61,306 bases of DNA from assembly GCA_041686355.1 (NCBI GenBank), contig JAWLDZ010000009.1, positions 1 to 61,306 of the forward strand. The letters run 5' to 3'. Shown one piece after another: positions 35,487 to 44,156 of the stretch. The notes under the pieces are model-generated. The model made no database searches, had not been told where the DNA came from, and worked only from the letters and a program-made list of their open reading frames with translations. Numbering within the stretch: position 1 is the first letter of the stretch; every line of letters begins with the position of its first letter. A program made the position numbers and the translations under genes. Source of the DNA: DSBN01 sp041686355 (lineage in GTDB: Bacteria; Spirochaetota; Spirochaetia; DSM-16054; Sediminispirochaetaceae).

Positions 35487-37073
35487 CTATTCTTCTTCTA
35501 CTTCCTCTTCGACTTCAAAGCTTAAACCGACGCCGCAATTTGGGCAAGAGGTCATGTCTGTTGTGATTGCATTCCCGCATTCCGGGCACTCATACACCTC
35601 TTCCTCTTCATACTCGTCAGCCGGCTCTGTGTCAACTGCTGCCTCTTCTACAGGCGCTTCTTCGGCAACTCCCTCTTCTTCTGCAGGGGGTTCCTCTTCG
35701 AACTCTTCCGCTTCTTCGGGAGCTGCTTCGCCCTCCTCTTCATATTCTTCTTCTAAGTCCTCTTCTGAACTTGGTTCTTCAATTATATCAAGATTATCAG
35801 AAATGATCGACTGGATAGTCTCAACATCCTGGCTAGTTATTCCCTCTAATTTTGCAAGATCTTCCGGATCAAGCTGAACCAATGTTTCTATCAGTTCAAT
35901 ACCGTTTGCGTAAAGAAGTTCCGCCAGCCGCTCAGAAATACCCGGGAGTTCGGAAATTGTGGTAATCTCCTCTTCGGTTTCAATATCTGTGAATAGGGCA
36001 TTCAATTCCTGTTTATTTTGCCCGGCAATATCGAGTTCTGCAAACTGATCTTCAGTCTTCACGTCAATATTCCAGTCCACCAGGCGGTTTGCCAGACGAA
36101 CATTTAAGCCCTGCTTTCCGATAGCCAGCGAAAGTTGGCTATCCTTGACTACTGCCAGGGCTTGCCGTTTTGACTCGTCCAAAATATACACATTTTCAAC
36201 TTCCGCAGGTGAAAGTGCATTTTTAATGAACAGCCGGGGATCAGTTTCGAATTTTAGAATATCGATTTTCTCCCCTTCAAGTTCGCGAACAATGGCCTGA
36301 ATTCGCACACCCTTCATTCCGACACAGGCTCCTACCGGGTCAATGTCATCACGGTTTGAGTAAACCGCCAGCTTGGTTCTATAGCCGGGCTCACGAACAA
36401 TTTTGAATATTTCAACGGTCTTGTCGTATACTTCCGGCACTTCCAGTTCGAAAATCCTTTTCACAAACTCCGCATGGGTACGGGATAGTACAATTTGTAG
36501 TCCCGTGTTGGATTTACTTACCTCATAAATCAGCGCTTTAATGCGATCATTCGGTCGATATACCTCACGGGGTGATTGGTAACGTTTGGGCATAATGCCT
36601 TCTACTTTGCCCAGATCGACAAAGATATTGCCGTTTCGTTCGCGCTGATAATAACCGATGATCATCTCACCCTCTTTTTCCTTATACTCGGAGTAGAGGG
36701 TATCCTTTTGGATTTCCCGCAGGGTCTGCTTTGCCTTTTGCTTTGCACTTTGCACTGCAATACGGTCAAAACTCTGGGGGTTGATTTCGATCAGCAGTTC
36801 ATCACCGACTTCACACTCATCGTTATATTCTAAAGCCTCATCCAGGTCTATTTCCGACACCGGGTCTTCTACTTCATCTACAATCTCTTTTTGTGCAAAG
36901 ATTGCAACTTCTGACCCGTCATCGCTAAAGCGCACCACTGCATTATCACTGGTACCAAATTTCTTCTTATATGCGGCGAATAGAAAGTCCTCTATGGTTT
37001 TGCGCACAAGTTCTTCCGGAATTCCGCGATCCTGTACTAATCCGCGAATTGCATCGGCTAATCCTGACGTCAT
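35487..37073 (-). CDS. nusA: NusA with an acidic tail and C-terminal zinc ribbon
   Basis: NusA binds RNA polymerase and modulates pausing, termination and antitermination. Residues 1-125 are the polymerase-binding domain, followed by S1 (about 130-200) and two KH domains (about 200-345). A helix-hairpin-helix segment (ISELPGISERLAELLYANG, about 370-415) comes next. Beyond the usual end there is a strongly acidic stretch (about 419-495), and then a zinc ribbon with Cys 496, 499, 510 and 513 (CPEC and CPNC). The start is five bases after rimP. The extension is fused in frame with no sign of a sequencing break. Confidence 0.95.
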   Translation of the reverse strand: MTSGLADAIRGLVQDRGIPEELVRKTIEDFLFAAYKKKFGTSDNAVVRFSDDGSEVAIFAQKEIVDEVEDPVSEIDLDEALEYNDECEVGDELLIEINPQSFDRIAVQSAKQKAKQTLREIQKDTLYSEYKEKEGEMIIGYYQRERNGNIFVDLGKVEGIMPKRYQSPREVYRPNDRIKALIYEVSKSNTGLQIVLSRTHAEFVKRIFELEVPEVYDKTVEIFKIVREPGYRTKLAVYSNRDDIDPVGACVGMKGVRIQAIVRELEGEKIDILKFETDPRLFIKNALSPAEVENVYILDESKRQALAVVKDSQLSLAIGKQGLNVRLANRLVDWNIDVKTEDQFAELDIAGQNKQELNALFTDIETEEEITTISELPGISERLAELLYANGIELIETLVQLDPEDLAKLEGITSQDVETIQSIISDNLDIIEEPSSEEDLEEEYEEEGEAAPEEAEEFEEEPPAEEEGVAEEAPVEEAAVDTEPADEYEEEEVYECPECGNAITTDMTSCPNCGVGLSFEVEEEVEEE

Positions 37074-37078
37074 TTTGT

Positions 37079-37537
37079 TTATTTATCCTCCTGCGAAAAT
37101 GCCAACTTGGCTTTTTTTATATCCGGCAGGGAGACGGCAATCTCTCCTTGCTTTGTAAGAAGTTGTACTTCCTGGTCATTCCCCCCGAGTATTGTTCCGC
37201 TTAGCCAATCATCAGCATCTTGCATCAGAATTCTGACCGGGCGGTCAATAAAAATTGGAAATTCGGTTCCATTCTTGATTTTTCGGGTTACCCCCGGAGA
37301 AGTTACCTCGAGATATACATCTTCCGACTCTTCTATAAGTTCTATTCTCGGTTGAATGGTTTTATGGACCAATTCACAATCGGAGAGCCCTATACCTTTG
37401 TAGTGATAAATAACTACACGTATCTGTAAGCGACCTTTGGTTGCTTGACGGGATAATTCAACAACTGAATAACCCAGCCCCCGGATTACAGGTTCAAGCT
37501 CCGAATACAATTCGTTCTCATCAATCTTCCATTCCAT
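37079..37537 (-). CDS. rimP: Ribosome maturation factor RimP
   Basis: RimP helps assemble the 30S subunit and is nearly always encoded upstream of nusA. The 152 residues include the N-terminal domain with LGYSVVELSRQ and LRIRVVIY-like strands, the SDCELVHKTIQPRIE helix, the EVTSPGVTR signature, and a C-terminal Sm-like barrel. The ATG at 37537 has no ribosome site within the normal window. The nearest, GGAGGT at 37576-37581, is separated from it by a 29-base hairpin plus nine bases. Confidence 0.94.
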   Translation of the reverse strand: MEWKIDENELYSELEPVIRGLGYSVVELSRQATKGRLQIRVVIYHYKGIGLSDCELVHKTIQPRIELIEESEDVYLEVTSPGVTRKIKNGTEFPIFIDRPVRILMQDADDWLSGTILGGNDQEVQLLTKQGEIAVSLPDIKKAKLAFSQEDK

Positions 37538-37546
37538 TATATCATA

Positions 37547-37575
37547 AAAAAGGAGTCCTGAAACGACTCCTTTTT
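37547..37575 (-). terminator. Terminator-like hairpin in the rimP leader
   Basis: Perfect 11-base arms (AAAAAGGAGTC and GACTCCTTTTT) enclose a 7-base loop, followed by six T in the minus direction. The plus direction also ends in five T, so it could act both ways. It lies after comF but inside the probable rimP leader (about +23 to +51 of the predicted transcript), so it may be the comF terminator, a rimP-nusA attenuator, or a translational element. Confidence 0.8.
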
Positions 37576-37581
37576 ACCTCC
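37576..37581 (-). promoter_or_regulatory. Displaced Shine-Dalgarno GGAGGT of rimP
   Basis: This GGAGGT lies directly 5' of the rimP leader hairpin. Linear spacing to the ATG is 38 bases, far too long, but it becomes nine bases if the hairpin is folded and looped out. Confidence 0.5.
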
Positions 37582-37603
37582 GTACCGTTCAACTGTTGTA
37601 ATT

Positions 37604-37632
37604 AATGTACCATCGCTTAGGTAAATAGTCAA
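37604..37632 (-). promoter_or_regulatory. Candidate promoter of the rimP-nusA-infB row
   Basis: The minus strand has TTGACT (37632-37627), a 17-base spacer and TACATT (37609-37604). The -35 overlaps the comF stop codon. The predicted start is near 37597, about 60 bases before the rimP ATG and upstream of the hairpin. Confidence 0.5.
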
Positions 37633-38360
37633 TACGGCGTGATTGCCAAGGTAAGGGCATTAATCTCTGTTGTTCCCACCTGTTGGAGTACCCGGGAACA
37701 CTCATCTATCGTTGCACCGGTGGTATACACATCGTCAATTAGAATAATTTTCTGTGGAAGCTCTGCCGCGGTGCAAGTACAGGTTATATGCCCGGAGAGG
37801 TTCAGCATTCGTTGGGAATAATTCAACTTCTTTTGTGAGGAACCGCCGGTACGGCTGAGTATTTTAGCAGTGGATAGACAGTATCTCCTACTAAGGTACC
37901 TGCGAACCAACTCCATCTGGTCCCATCCACGGGCACGAACAGAACGCCCCCGGGAGGGTACCGGTACAATGATGGGCGGCTGGGAAAACTCCTGTTGATT
38001 TAACTCGAATTGAATTACCTCGAACAGCAGCTGTGCCCAAAGAAGCGAAAGCGAGGAAACGGACTGGAATTTGTACGCTTTCAGTAAGCTGCGTGCCTTG
38101 CCTTGATACATAAAAAGGGATCTGTGTGAGCTGTAATAGTGTTGTTTTGTGCGACAGGTAAGGCAGCTGTCCCTTTCCGAGATAAGAGGCATTCCACAGG
38201 TACTGCAGATTTCGACATCTTTTATGGATTCCTTTCGCAAGGCACCTGCGCAGCTGCTGCAGATGCCCATATCCATCCAAGGGTGCTGCAGGAGCGGCTC
38301 GCCGCACAGACTGCAGCGCAGCGGATATATTGGAAATAAAAAATTGAGAAACCAATTCAT
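37629..38360 (-). CDS. comF: ComF-family phosphoribosyltransferase
   Basis: These 243 residues start with paired Cys motifs that form a double zinc finger (CSLCG, CSSC, CSTCG, CLTC). The type I phosphoribosyltransferase fold ends in the PRPP-binding loop ILIDDVYTTGATID. ComF proteins act in DNA uptake in competent bacteria, but many non-competent bacteria keep them with unknown substrates, so a role in transformation is not implied. It follows mutS and its GGGGGG ribosome site sits in a possible hairpin. Confidence 0.9.
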   Translation of the reverse strand: MNWFLNFLFPIYPLRCSLCGEPLLQHPWMDMGICSSCAGALRKESIKDVEICSTCGMPLISERDSCLTCRTKQHYYSSHRSLFMYQGKARSLLKAYKFQSVSSLSLLWAQLLFEVIQFELNQQEFSQPPIIVPVPSRGRSVRARGWDQMELVRRYLSRRYCLSTAKILSRTGGSSQKKLNYSQRMLNLSGHITCTCTAAELPQKIILIDDVYTTGATIDECSRVLQQVGTTEINALTLAITPY

Positions 38361-38365
38361 ATAAG

Positions 38366-38390
38366 TCCCCCCTATGCTATAAGAGGGGGA
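38366..38390 (-). promoter_or_regulatory. Hairpin that can mask the comF ribosome site
   Basis: Minus-strand TCCCCC, just after the mutS stop, can pair with GGGGGA six bases before the comF ATG. The G run is the only Shine-Dalgarno-like sequence for comF. Ribosomes finishing mutS would disrupt the stem, so coupling is plausible. Confidence 0.45.
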
Positions 38391-38396
38391 ATCTAG

Positions 38397-41054
38397 CTAT
38401 TCTGCTTCAAGTTCCGACTTCCACCGGGCAATTTTATTTAATGCCTCAATTGGAGGGGTGGAGTTGATGTCAATTTGACGGATCTCTGCCAAGAGCATCT
38501 CCGATACATCAAACAGTGATGATTGCTTTGATCTTTTCCTGCCGGTCGAAGGATTACTGCCGGTAGCACGAGCGCTAACTGAGCGGGCAGAATCGGTGTG
38601 TGTGCTGTCTTGATCAACAGGTGATTGCAGGGTCGGCAGGGTGTCCTCCAATTCTCCGAGGGATGCCAGGATGTCGGCAGCCCGATCCAATACGGATTCC
38701 GGGAGGCCCGCCAGTTTTGCCACGTGCAAACCGTAGGAGTGACCAGCATTCCCCGGCCGTACTTTTTTGAGAAACACAATCTCCCCCTGATCCTCTTTCA
38801 CCTCTAGATACAGATTCTGGATAGAATCACTTTTGAGGGCGGTTAACTCATGGTAATGAGTTGCAAACAGGGTCTTAGCGTGCTGTTGTAACAGGAACTC
38901 ACTCACCGCCCAGGCAATTGAGAGTCCATCATGGGTACTGGTACCGCGACCAACTTCATCCATGATCACCAGACTGTGCACAGTTGCCGAGTTCAGAATA
39001 TAGGCGGTCTCATTCATTTCTACCAGAAAGGTTGATTCCCCCCGGGCAAGGTTATCTGAGGCGCCAACCCGGCAGAATATCCTATCCACCAGCCCGATAC
39101 TCGCCTCTTCAGCCGGTACAAACGAACCAATTTGCCCCAGCAGTACAATTAAGGCCGTTTGCCGCAGAAAGGTGGATTTACCGGACATATTCGGTCCGGT
39201 GATAAGCGCAAAACTTTGTCCCCCAGAATGTAAGCTCATTGAGTTGGGAATGAAAGAACCAGGAGCATCGTGATACTCCACCACCGGATGCCGTCCTTCC
39301 ACAATATTAATTTCGGCCCCTTCATTCAGCTGCGGTTTGCGCCAGCCGTGTACCGTGGCTGCATAGGCCAGGCTCTGCAGGCAGTCAAGGGCACCTACAC
39401 TCTTTGAAAGCGAGAGAAGTTGTTCTATGTATTCACGAACTTGACTGCGAAGGGCCAGAAACAGCTTTTTTTCAAGCTCGACGATCTGCTCGGCGGCGTT
39501 ATTCAGGCTCTCTTCCAGTTCATTTAAGCGGTTTGTCGTAAAGCGTTCACTGCCGACCAGGGATTGTCGGCGAATAAAGTGTTCCGGAACCCGATCAAGG
39601 TTGGACTTGGTGACTTCCAGAAAATGGCCAATAATTTTGTTGTACTTTATTTTCAGGTTTTGAATGCCCGAGTTCTGTCTTTCACTCTCGAGATACTCGT
39701 TCAACACCCGGCTGCTGTTCTGTTTTAACTCGCGCAGCTCGTCAAGCTCGGAGTTGTACCCGGCCCGAATCAAGCGTCCTTCGGTCAAATAGATCGACGG
39801 GTCTTCATGAACTGCATGTGCAAGCAGATCTATAAGGGCATCTATTTGACTGTAGTCAATAGGATCTGTAGTAAGTGTCTCGAGAGCTGCATGAGGGGGA
39901 AGCAGGTTTGAGAGTTCACGAATCTGTTCCAGGGAGGTTTGAATTGCCAAAAGATCCTTCGCATGGGCTTTGTCTAAGGCAATCCGAGAGGTGAGCCGCT
40001 CAATATCTCTGACGCCGGCCAATCGGCTGCGCAGCTGCGAAAGGGTCATCTGGTCCTTATAAAACAGCTCTACGTGGTTCAGTCGCTGCTCTAGAACGGA
40101 GATGTCCCTAAGGGGATGCAGTAAGCGGCTGCGCAGGGTTCTAGCGCCCATCGCGGTCCGAGTGTGATCGATTACCTCCAGGAGGGTGTAACTGCGGCGA
40201 CGGTCAGTCATGTTTGAAACCAACTCCAAATTCTTCTGGGTGGCTTCATCTAAGCCTACATATGCCTGTGACTGTACACGGCGTATACTTCGTATGTGGG
40301 CAGCCGCATGCTTTGCGTTCTCTTCGATGTATTCAAACAACACCCCGCAGGCACTGAGCACCGGATCATTCTCCTCAAATCCGAAACCCTTGAGGTTGTG
40401 CACCCCAAAAAAACGCAGCAGATGTTCGTACGAGCCGGCTGAATCGTAGGTCCAGTCGGGATAACGGTTCAGAACTATGTGAGATTTACCGTCAAAGAAA
40501 CGCGCCAAAGCCTCCCGCTGTTCAAGCAGCGATTCTTGTAATAGCACTTCCGTTGGATCCAAACGACTTAACTCTTCCCGCAGCAGTTCGTCGTTGGGCT
40601 GAAAGGGAAAATCCCGGACCCCGCACTCCCCGGTAGAGATATCGATATAACAGAGGGCTATGCCCTGCTTGAAAGAGCCGATTGACACCAGGTAGTTGTT
40701 CTTATGCTGGTCAAGATAATCCTCTTCGGTTATCGTACCGGGAGTTACAATCTCCACCACCTCACGCTCGACAATACCCTTGCCCTTTTCCGGTAAGGTG
40801 GTCTGTTCACAAATGGCAATCTTCTTACCCGCTCGCAGTAAACGGGGAATGTAAGAGTTGGCGGCATGATACGGGATTCCGCACATGGGAATCCCGTTAC
40901 GTTTTGTAAGGGTGAGATTAAGCAGATGGGAGACCTCTTTTGCATCCCGGTTAAACATCTCGTAAAAATCACCAAGGCGAAAAAAGAGGATTGCATCGCT
41001 GTTTTGCGATTTAATCCTCTTATACTGCCTCATCATTGGAGACTCGTCAGCCAT
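38397..41054 (-). CDS. mutS: DNA mismatch repair protein MutS
   Basis: MutS recognises base mismatches and short loops. The 885 residues start with the mismatch-reading domain (FRLGDFYEMF with the Phe-x-Glu motif at about residue 33). The connector, lever and clamp follow, then the ABC-type ATPase with GPNMSGKST (about 620-628) and MDEVGRGTSTHDG. A Ser/Thr-rich linker precedes the C-terminal tetramer helices. I start at the ATG at 41054, which has GAGG five bases upstream, not the GTG two codons earlier. No mutL is seen in the window. Confidence 0.97.
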   Translation of the reverse strand: MADESPMMRQYKRIKSQNSDAILFFRLGDFYEMFNRDAKEVSHLLNLTLTKRNGIPMCGIPYHAANSYIPRLLRAGKKIAICEQTTLPEKGKGIVEREVVEIVTPGTITEEDYLDQHKNNYLVSIGSFKQGIALCYIDISTGECGVRDFPFQPNDELLREELSRLDPTEVLLQESLLEQREALARFFDGKSHIVLNRYPDWTYDSAGSYEHLLRFFGVHNLKGFGFEENDPVLSACGVLFEYIEENAKHAAAHIRSIRRVQSQAYVGLDEATQKNLELVSNMTDRRRSYTLLEVIDHTRTAMGARTLRSRLLHPLRDISVLEQRLNHVELFYKDQMTLSQLRSRLAGVRDIERLTSRIALDKAHAKDLLAIQTSLEQIRELSNLLPPHAALETLTTDPIDYSQIDALIDLLAHAVHEDPSIYLTEGRLIRAGYNSELDELRELKQNSSRVLNEYLESERQNSGIQNLKIKYNKIIGHFLEVTKSNLDRVPEHFIRRQSLVGSERFTTNRLNELEESLNNAAEQIVELEKKLFLALRSQVREYIEQLLSLSKSVGALDCLQSLAYAATVHGWRKPQLNEGAEINIVEGRHPVVEYHDAPGSFIPNSMSLHSGGQSFALITGPNMSGKSTFLRQTALIVLLGQIGSFVPAEEASIGLVDRIFCRVGASDNLARGESTFLVEMNETAYILNSATVHSLVIMDEVGRGTSTHDGLSIAWAVSEFLLQQHAKTLFATHYHELTALKSDSIQNLYLEVKEDQGEIVFLKKVRPGNAGHSYGLHVAKLAGLPESVLDRAADILASLGELEDTLPTLQSPVDQDSTHTDSARSVSARATGSNPSTGRKRSKQSSLFDVSEMLLAEIRQIDINSTPPIEALNKIARWKSELEAE

Positions 41055-41064
41055 ATACACCTCG

Positions 41065-41079
41065 GCCGATGCTATCGGC
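41065..41079 (-). other. Hairpin over the skp stop, just before the mutS ribosome site
   Basis: GCCGAT and ATCGGC are perfect 6-base arms around a 3-base loop. The skp TAG is in the loop and arm boundary. It ends one base before the mutS GAGGTG, with no T run. Confidence 0.4.
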
Positions 41080-41584
41080 GTAGATACTCAAGTACTTTAT
41101 CTGTAATTTCAACCTCATAGTTGTAATAAAGAATGTCGGGGTCTTTTTTACGCAGCACAATTGAAATGCCCTCCTGGTCGGCTACATTTTCAACTGCCCG
41201 TAAGATTTCTCTGGAAAAGCTGGAGGATGTTAACAAATTACTTTTCTTGTTTTCAATCCGTTCGCTCATAATGCGGTTGTACTCTTTCATGTACTCCTGT
41301 TTCTTGTCAATTTCCTGCTCAAGCTGTAGAGATTTCTGCTCCTCTCCAGCTTCAAGGGCTTCCAGCTTCTGTTGTTCAAGTTGGTTTATCTCTTCCTTTT
41401 GCTCTTCAATAGTTTCTTCGGTTTTTTCCACCATTCGGTCAACCTCCCGCCACGCGGAGGACTCCTGAAAATAGTCTGAAACTATTTTTGTAAGATCAAC
41501 CACTCCTACCATAGTCAGTTTAGCCGCTCCGGCAAAACTGACGACTACAAAGAATATCACTGCTGCCAGTGCAATTTTTTTCAC
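41072..41584 (-). CDS. skp: OmpH/Skp-family periplasmic chaperone
   Basis: These 170 residues have a Sec signal peptide (about 1-21) and a small N-terminal body with VGVVDLTKIVSDY. A long Glu/Gln/Lys-rich coiled coil (about 50-120) forms the tentacle, followed by a C-terminal return segment. Skp trimers hold unfolded outer-membrane proteins for the Bam complex. The gene lies 12 bases after bamA, the standard bamA-skp order. Confidence 0.9.
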   Translation of the reverse strand: MKKIALAAVIFFVVVSFAGAAKLTMVGVVDLTKIVSDYFQESSAWREVDRMVEKTEETIEEQKEEINQLEQQKLEALEAGEEQKSLQLEQEIDKKQEYMKEYNRIMSERIENKKSNLLTSSSFSREILRAVENVADQEGISIVLRKKDPDILYYNYEVEITDKVLEYLRR

Positions 41585-41596
41585 GTTCTACTCCTT

Positions 41597-44134
41597 CTAC
41601 ATAAGATCTATATTGATGGTAAGTACCAAACGCCAACCTGATTCAGGATCATCAGGATCGCTGAAGATCGGTCCGCCTTCCCATAAGACATTGCCCTCGT
41701 TATCTAGCTTAAATAACTTTGTTAAATAGAGTCCTAACGGAAGGTTGGGTATAGTAAAACGTATACCCCCGCCGTAACTGAAGTAATAGCTCTCCGGTGA
41801 GTCGGTAATAAGGCCGAAGTTCGTTCGATCTTCCCAGAAACCGGTGGAGCGAAAGAAAAGATCGGACCATAACACCTGCTCTGCGATTGGAATGCGAAAC
41901 TCCAGCCAGTTATCCCACATCGCCTGGCCGTTAAACCTACGGGGCCAGCCGCGGGCGATATTCATTCCATCCGTATAAAGCAGATAACTTGTGCTTGCCT
42001 CAATACCCTGTGACCATGAACCGTTGTCATTGTAAAACTGAGGGAGGATGAACGAGAGGGAGCTATGGAGAACTAAGACCGTTTTCAGGTTCCAGTTGTC
42101 CAACACCGGTACATCCAGGAGGGTATGAAAAAACTCAGCCTTGGTCTGACTTTTTATATAATGGCTTACACCGCCCAGCAGACCTCCACCGTAGGTGAGA
42201 GTCTGGCCTAAGTAGTACCCGCTAGAGGGGGCAAATATAAAATCGCGGGTATCCCAAGAGGCCCGGGACCACCACCGGTTGTTAAACCTCCACTGATTCA
42301 GGTTTTCACGGACCGCCGGGTTATAGGGACGGTAGAGGCTGTCGTCATAGTCAATAAACGAAAGACCAGTACGGACACCGGTTGAGGTACCCAGTCGCCC
42401 TTTGTTCAGGTGCCAGGTATATCCGGTTGAAACCCCGGTCGAGAACTCCCATTCGTCGTATTCCATCAAATAGGCATCATCGATGGTTTCCCCGTTTTCC
42501 TGAGCCTCCTCATATTCCTCATAGGTGTCATAGGGATCCGGCGCAGCTTGATTGTTATCGTATTGTTCCTTGGTAAAACGTGTAGGTTGAATATCCTGCC
42601 TTACATCGGTGTTTTTGGTGTGCTCAATATCAAAATCGATGCCCCCGGACATCCGCCGGCCGAACAACCAGTTGGTGTTGTAGCCGAAGTTCAGGTTTTG
42701 CCGGTTCCCGGAGAGTTCGGTTCCGATAGACAGCTGCTCGCCGAGGCCTCGAAAGTTGTTGTCGTTCCAGCGTAGAAAACCGATTACCGGAAACTCACCG
42801 GCCTGCCCGGTAAAGGTAATTCCAAAGTTGATATTGGTGGTTTTGGCTTCTTCAACGTTGATAACCAGGTCCATCAAACCTTCGGCGCTTCCATATGGGG
42901 TTTCCGGGGCTACATCGGCAAAAAGACCAGTGTTGTACAGGTTGCGCATACCGGAAATAACCTTTTCTTTGCTGAAAATGTCGCCGGTTTCAAAGGGGAT
43001 TTCACGATAAATTACTTTATCCTTGGTTTTTTCGTTGCCCTTTATTAATATATTTTCAATGTGGGCACGCCCCTTTTCTACAATACTGATGGTATAAGAG
43101 ACTGTTCGGTCTTCCTGGTTACGTTCTTCCTGACGTCTGATATCGTTATAGATATAGCCGTCATTGTAATACATATCGCTAATGCGGGCGAAACTTTGCT
43201 GCAGCTGATTCAGGTTAAGGGTTTCCCCCTCCTCTAAACTGACCCGGTTCTCCAGCTCCTCATCACTGAAGAGTTTATTCCCTTCAAACTCGATACCGCC
43301 GAAGGTCCATTGTGAACCTTCCTCTATAAAAAAGGTTAGTTCAAGGAAGTTTCTGTTACCTTCCGTTTCCATTACTTCTCGCTCGACCTCAACCACTTGA
43401 GCATCAATAAATCCGCGCTGCCGGTAATATTCCTCGATGTTTGACCTATCCTGTTCAAGCTGGTTTTGTTTGAACACTCCACTGTGAAAAAAGGACTGTT
43501 CCTTGCTTTCCAGCTTTTTTTTGAGGGTGTCCCCCGAGGCAAAGGTGTTTCCGGAGAAGCGAATTGAACGAATTCGTGTTTGCTGCCCCTCTTCAATCGA
43601 AAAGACTACCTTCACTGTATTCTCTTCCTCATCCACCTCACTCTCGGAAGAGACTTCCACATTCGGGAAGCCCTTCTCCAGATAGAGATCTTTAATAGCA
43701 TTTTCGTCTACAGACAGCTTGTTTTTGGTTAAAATATCATCGCGCTTCAGTAGTATTGTATCTAAAATCTCTGAATCACGTGCATTTTTATTTCCATTAA
43801 TTACTATTTCATCAATTATTGGACGCTCTTCAACGGTAAAAACCAACACAACTTCTTCCCGCGCCGAAGTCAGTGAATTCGCTTCAGCTCGTATCCGCGA
43901 AAAATAATTGAGTGCATACAACTTGCTTTGAAGGTCCATAAACAGGCTGTCGGAAAATTTTCTACCGATAAACGGTTTTACAATTGGATCCAGTTCGTTT
44001 TGGTCCACATGCTGTAGGCCTTGAAATTGAATATCGTCGATCGGCTTGTCTATATACCAGGCTTGGTCCTCCTGAGCAGTGAGACCAAACAGAATACTGG
44101 TAAAAAGTATGATTGCTAAGCAGCCTTTACGCAT
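41597..44134 (-). CDS. bamA: Outer-membrane assembly factor BamA
   Basis: BamA inserts beta-barrel proteins into the outer membrane. I start at the ATG at 44134 (MRKGCLAI), with GAGGGAG upstream, which gives a signal peptide of about 22 residues. Five POTRA domains fill about 30-400, followed by a 16-strand barrel. The loop-6 motif reads RGW rather than the usual RGF. One loop carries a long acidic Tyr/Glu/Asp insert (around DPYDTYEEYEEAQ). The C-terminus ends in INIDLM rather than an aromatic residue, so the terminal beta-signal is atypical. Confidence 0.95.
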   Translation of the reverse strand: MRKGCLAIILFTSILFGLTAQEDQAWYIDKPIDDIQFQGLQHVDQNELDPIVKPFIGRKFSDSLFMDLQSKLYALNYFSRIRAEANSLTSAREEVVLVFTVEERPIIDEIVINGNKNARDSEILDTILLKRDDILTKNKLSVDENAIKDLYLEKGFPNVEVSSESEVDEEENTVKVVFSIEEGQQTRIRSIRFSGNTFASGDTLKKKLESKEQSFFHSGVFKQNQLEQDRSNIEEYYRQRGFIDAQVVEVEREVMETEGNRNFLELTFFIEEGSQWTFGGIEFEGNKLFSDEELENRVSLEEGETLNLNQLQQSFARISDMYYNDGYIYNDIRRQEERNQEDRTVSYTISIVEKGRAHIENILIKGNEKTKDKVIYREIPFETGDIFSKEKVISGMRNLYNTGLFADVAPETPYGSAEGLMDLVINVEEAKTTNINFGITFTGQAGEFPVIGFLRWNDNNFRGLGEQLSIGTELSGNRQNLNFGYNTNWLFGRRMSGGIDFDIEHTKNTDVRQDIQPTRFTKEQYDNNQAAPDPYDTYEEYEEAQENGETIDDAYLMEYDEWEFSTGVSTGYTWHLNKGRLGTSTGVRTGLSFIDYDDSLYRPYNPAVRENLNQWRFNNRWWSRASWDTRDFIFAPSSGYYLGQTLTYGGGLLGGVSHYIKSQTKAEFFHTLLDVPVLDNWNLKTVLVLHSSLSFILPQFYNDNGSWSQGIEASTSYLLYTDGMNIARGWPRRFNGQAMWDNWLEFRIPIAEQVLWSDLFFRSTGFWEDRTNFGLITDSPESYYFSYGGGIRFTIPNLPLGLYLTKLFKLDNEGNVLWEGGPIFSDPDDPESGWRLVLTINIDLM

Positions 44135-44156
44135 ATAATCTCCCTCGTTAAATATA

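Noticed and set aside
37535..37545. TATAAT overlapping the rimP ATG as the rimP promoter
   Set aside because: Transcription would begin inside the coding sequence and no -35 box stands at the right distance; the TTGACT-17-TACATT pair further upstream fits better.
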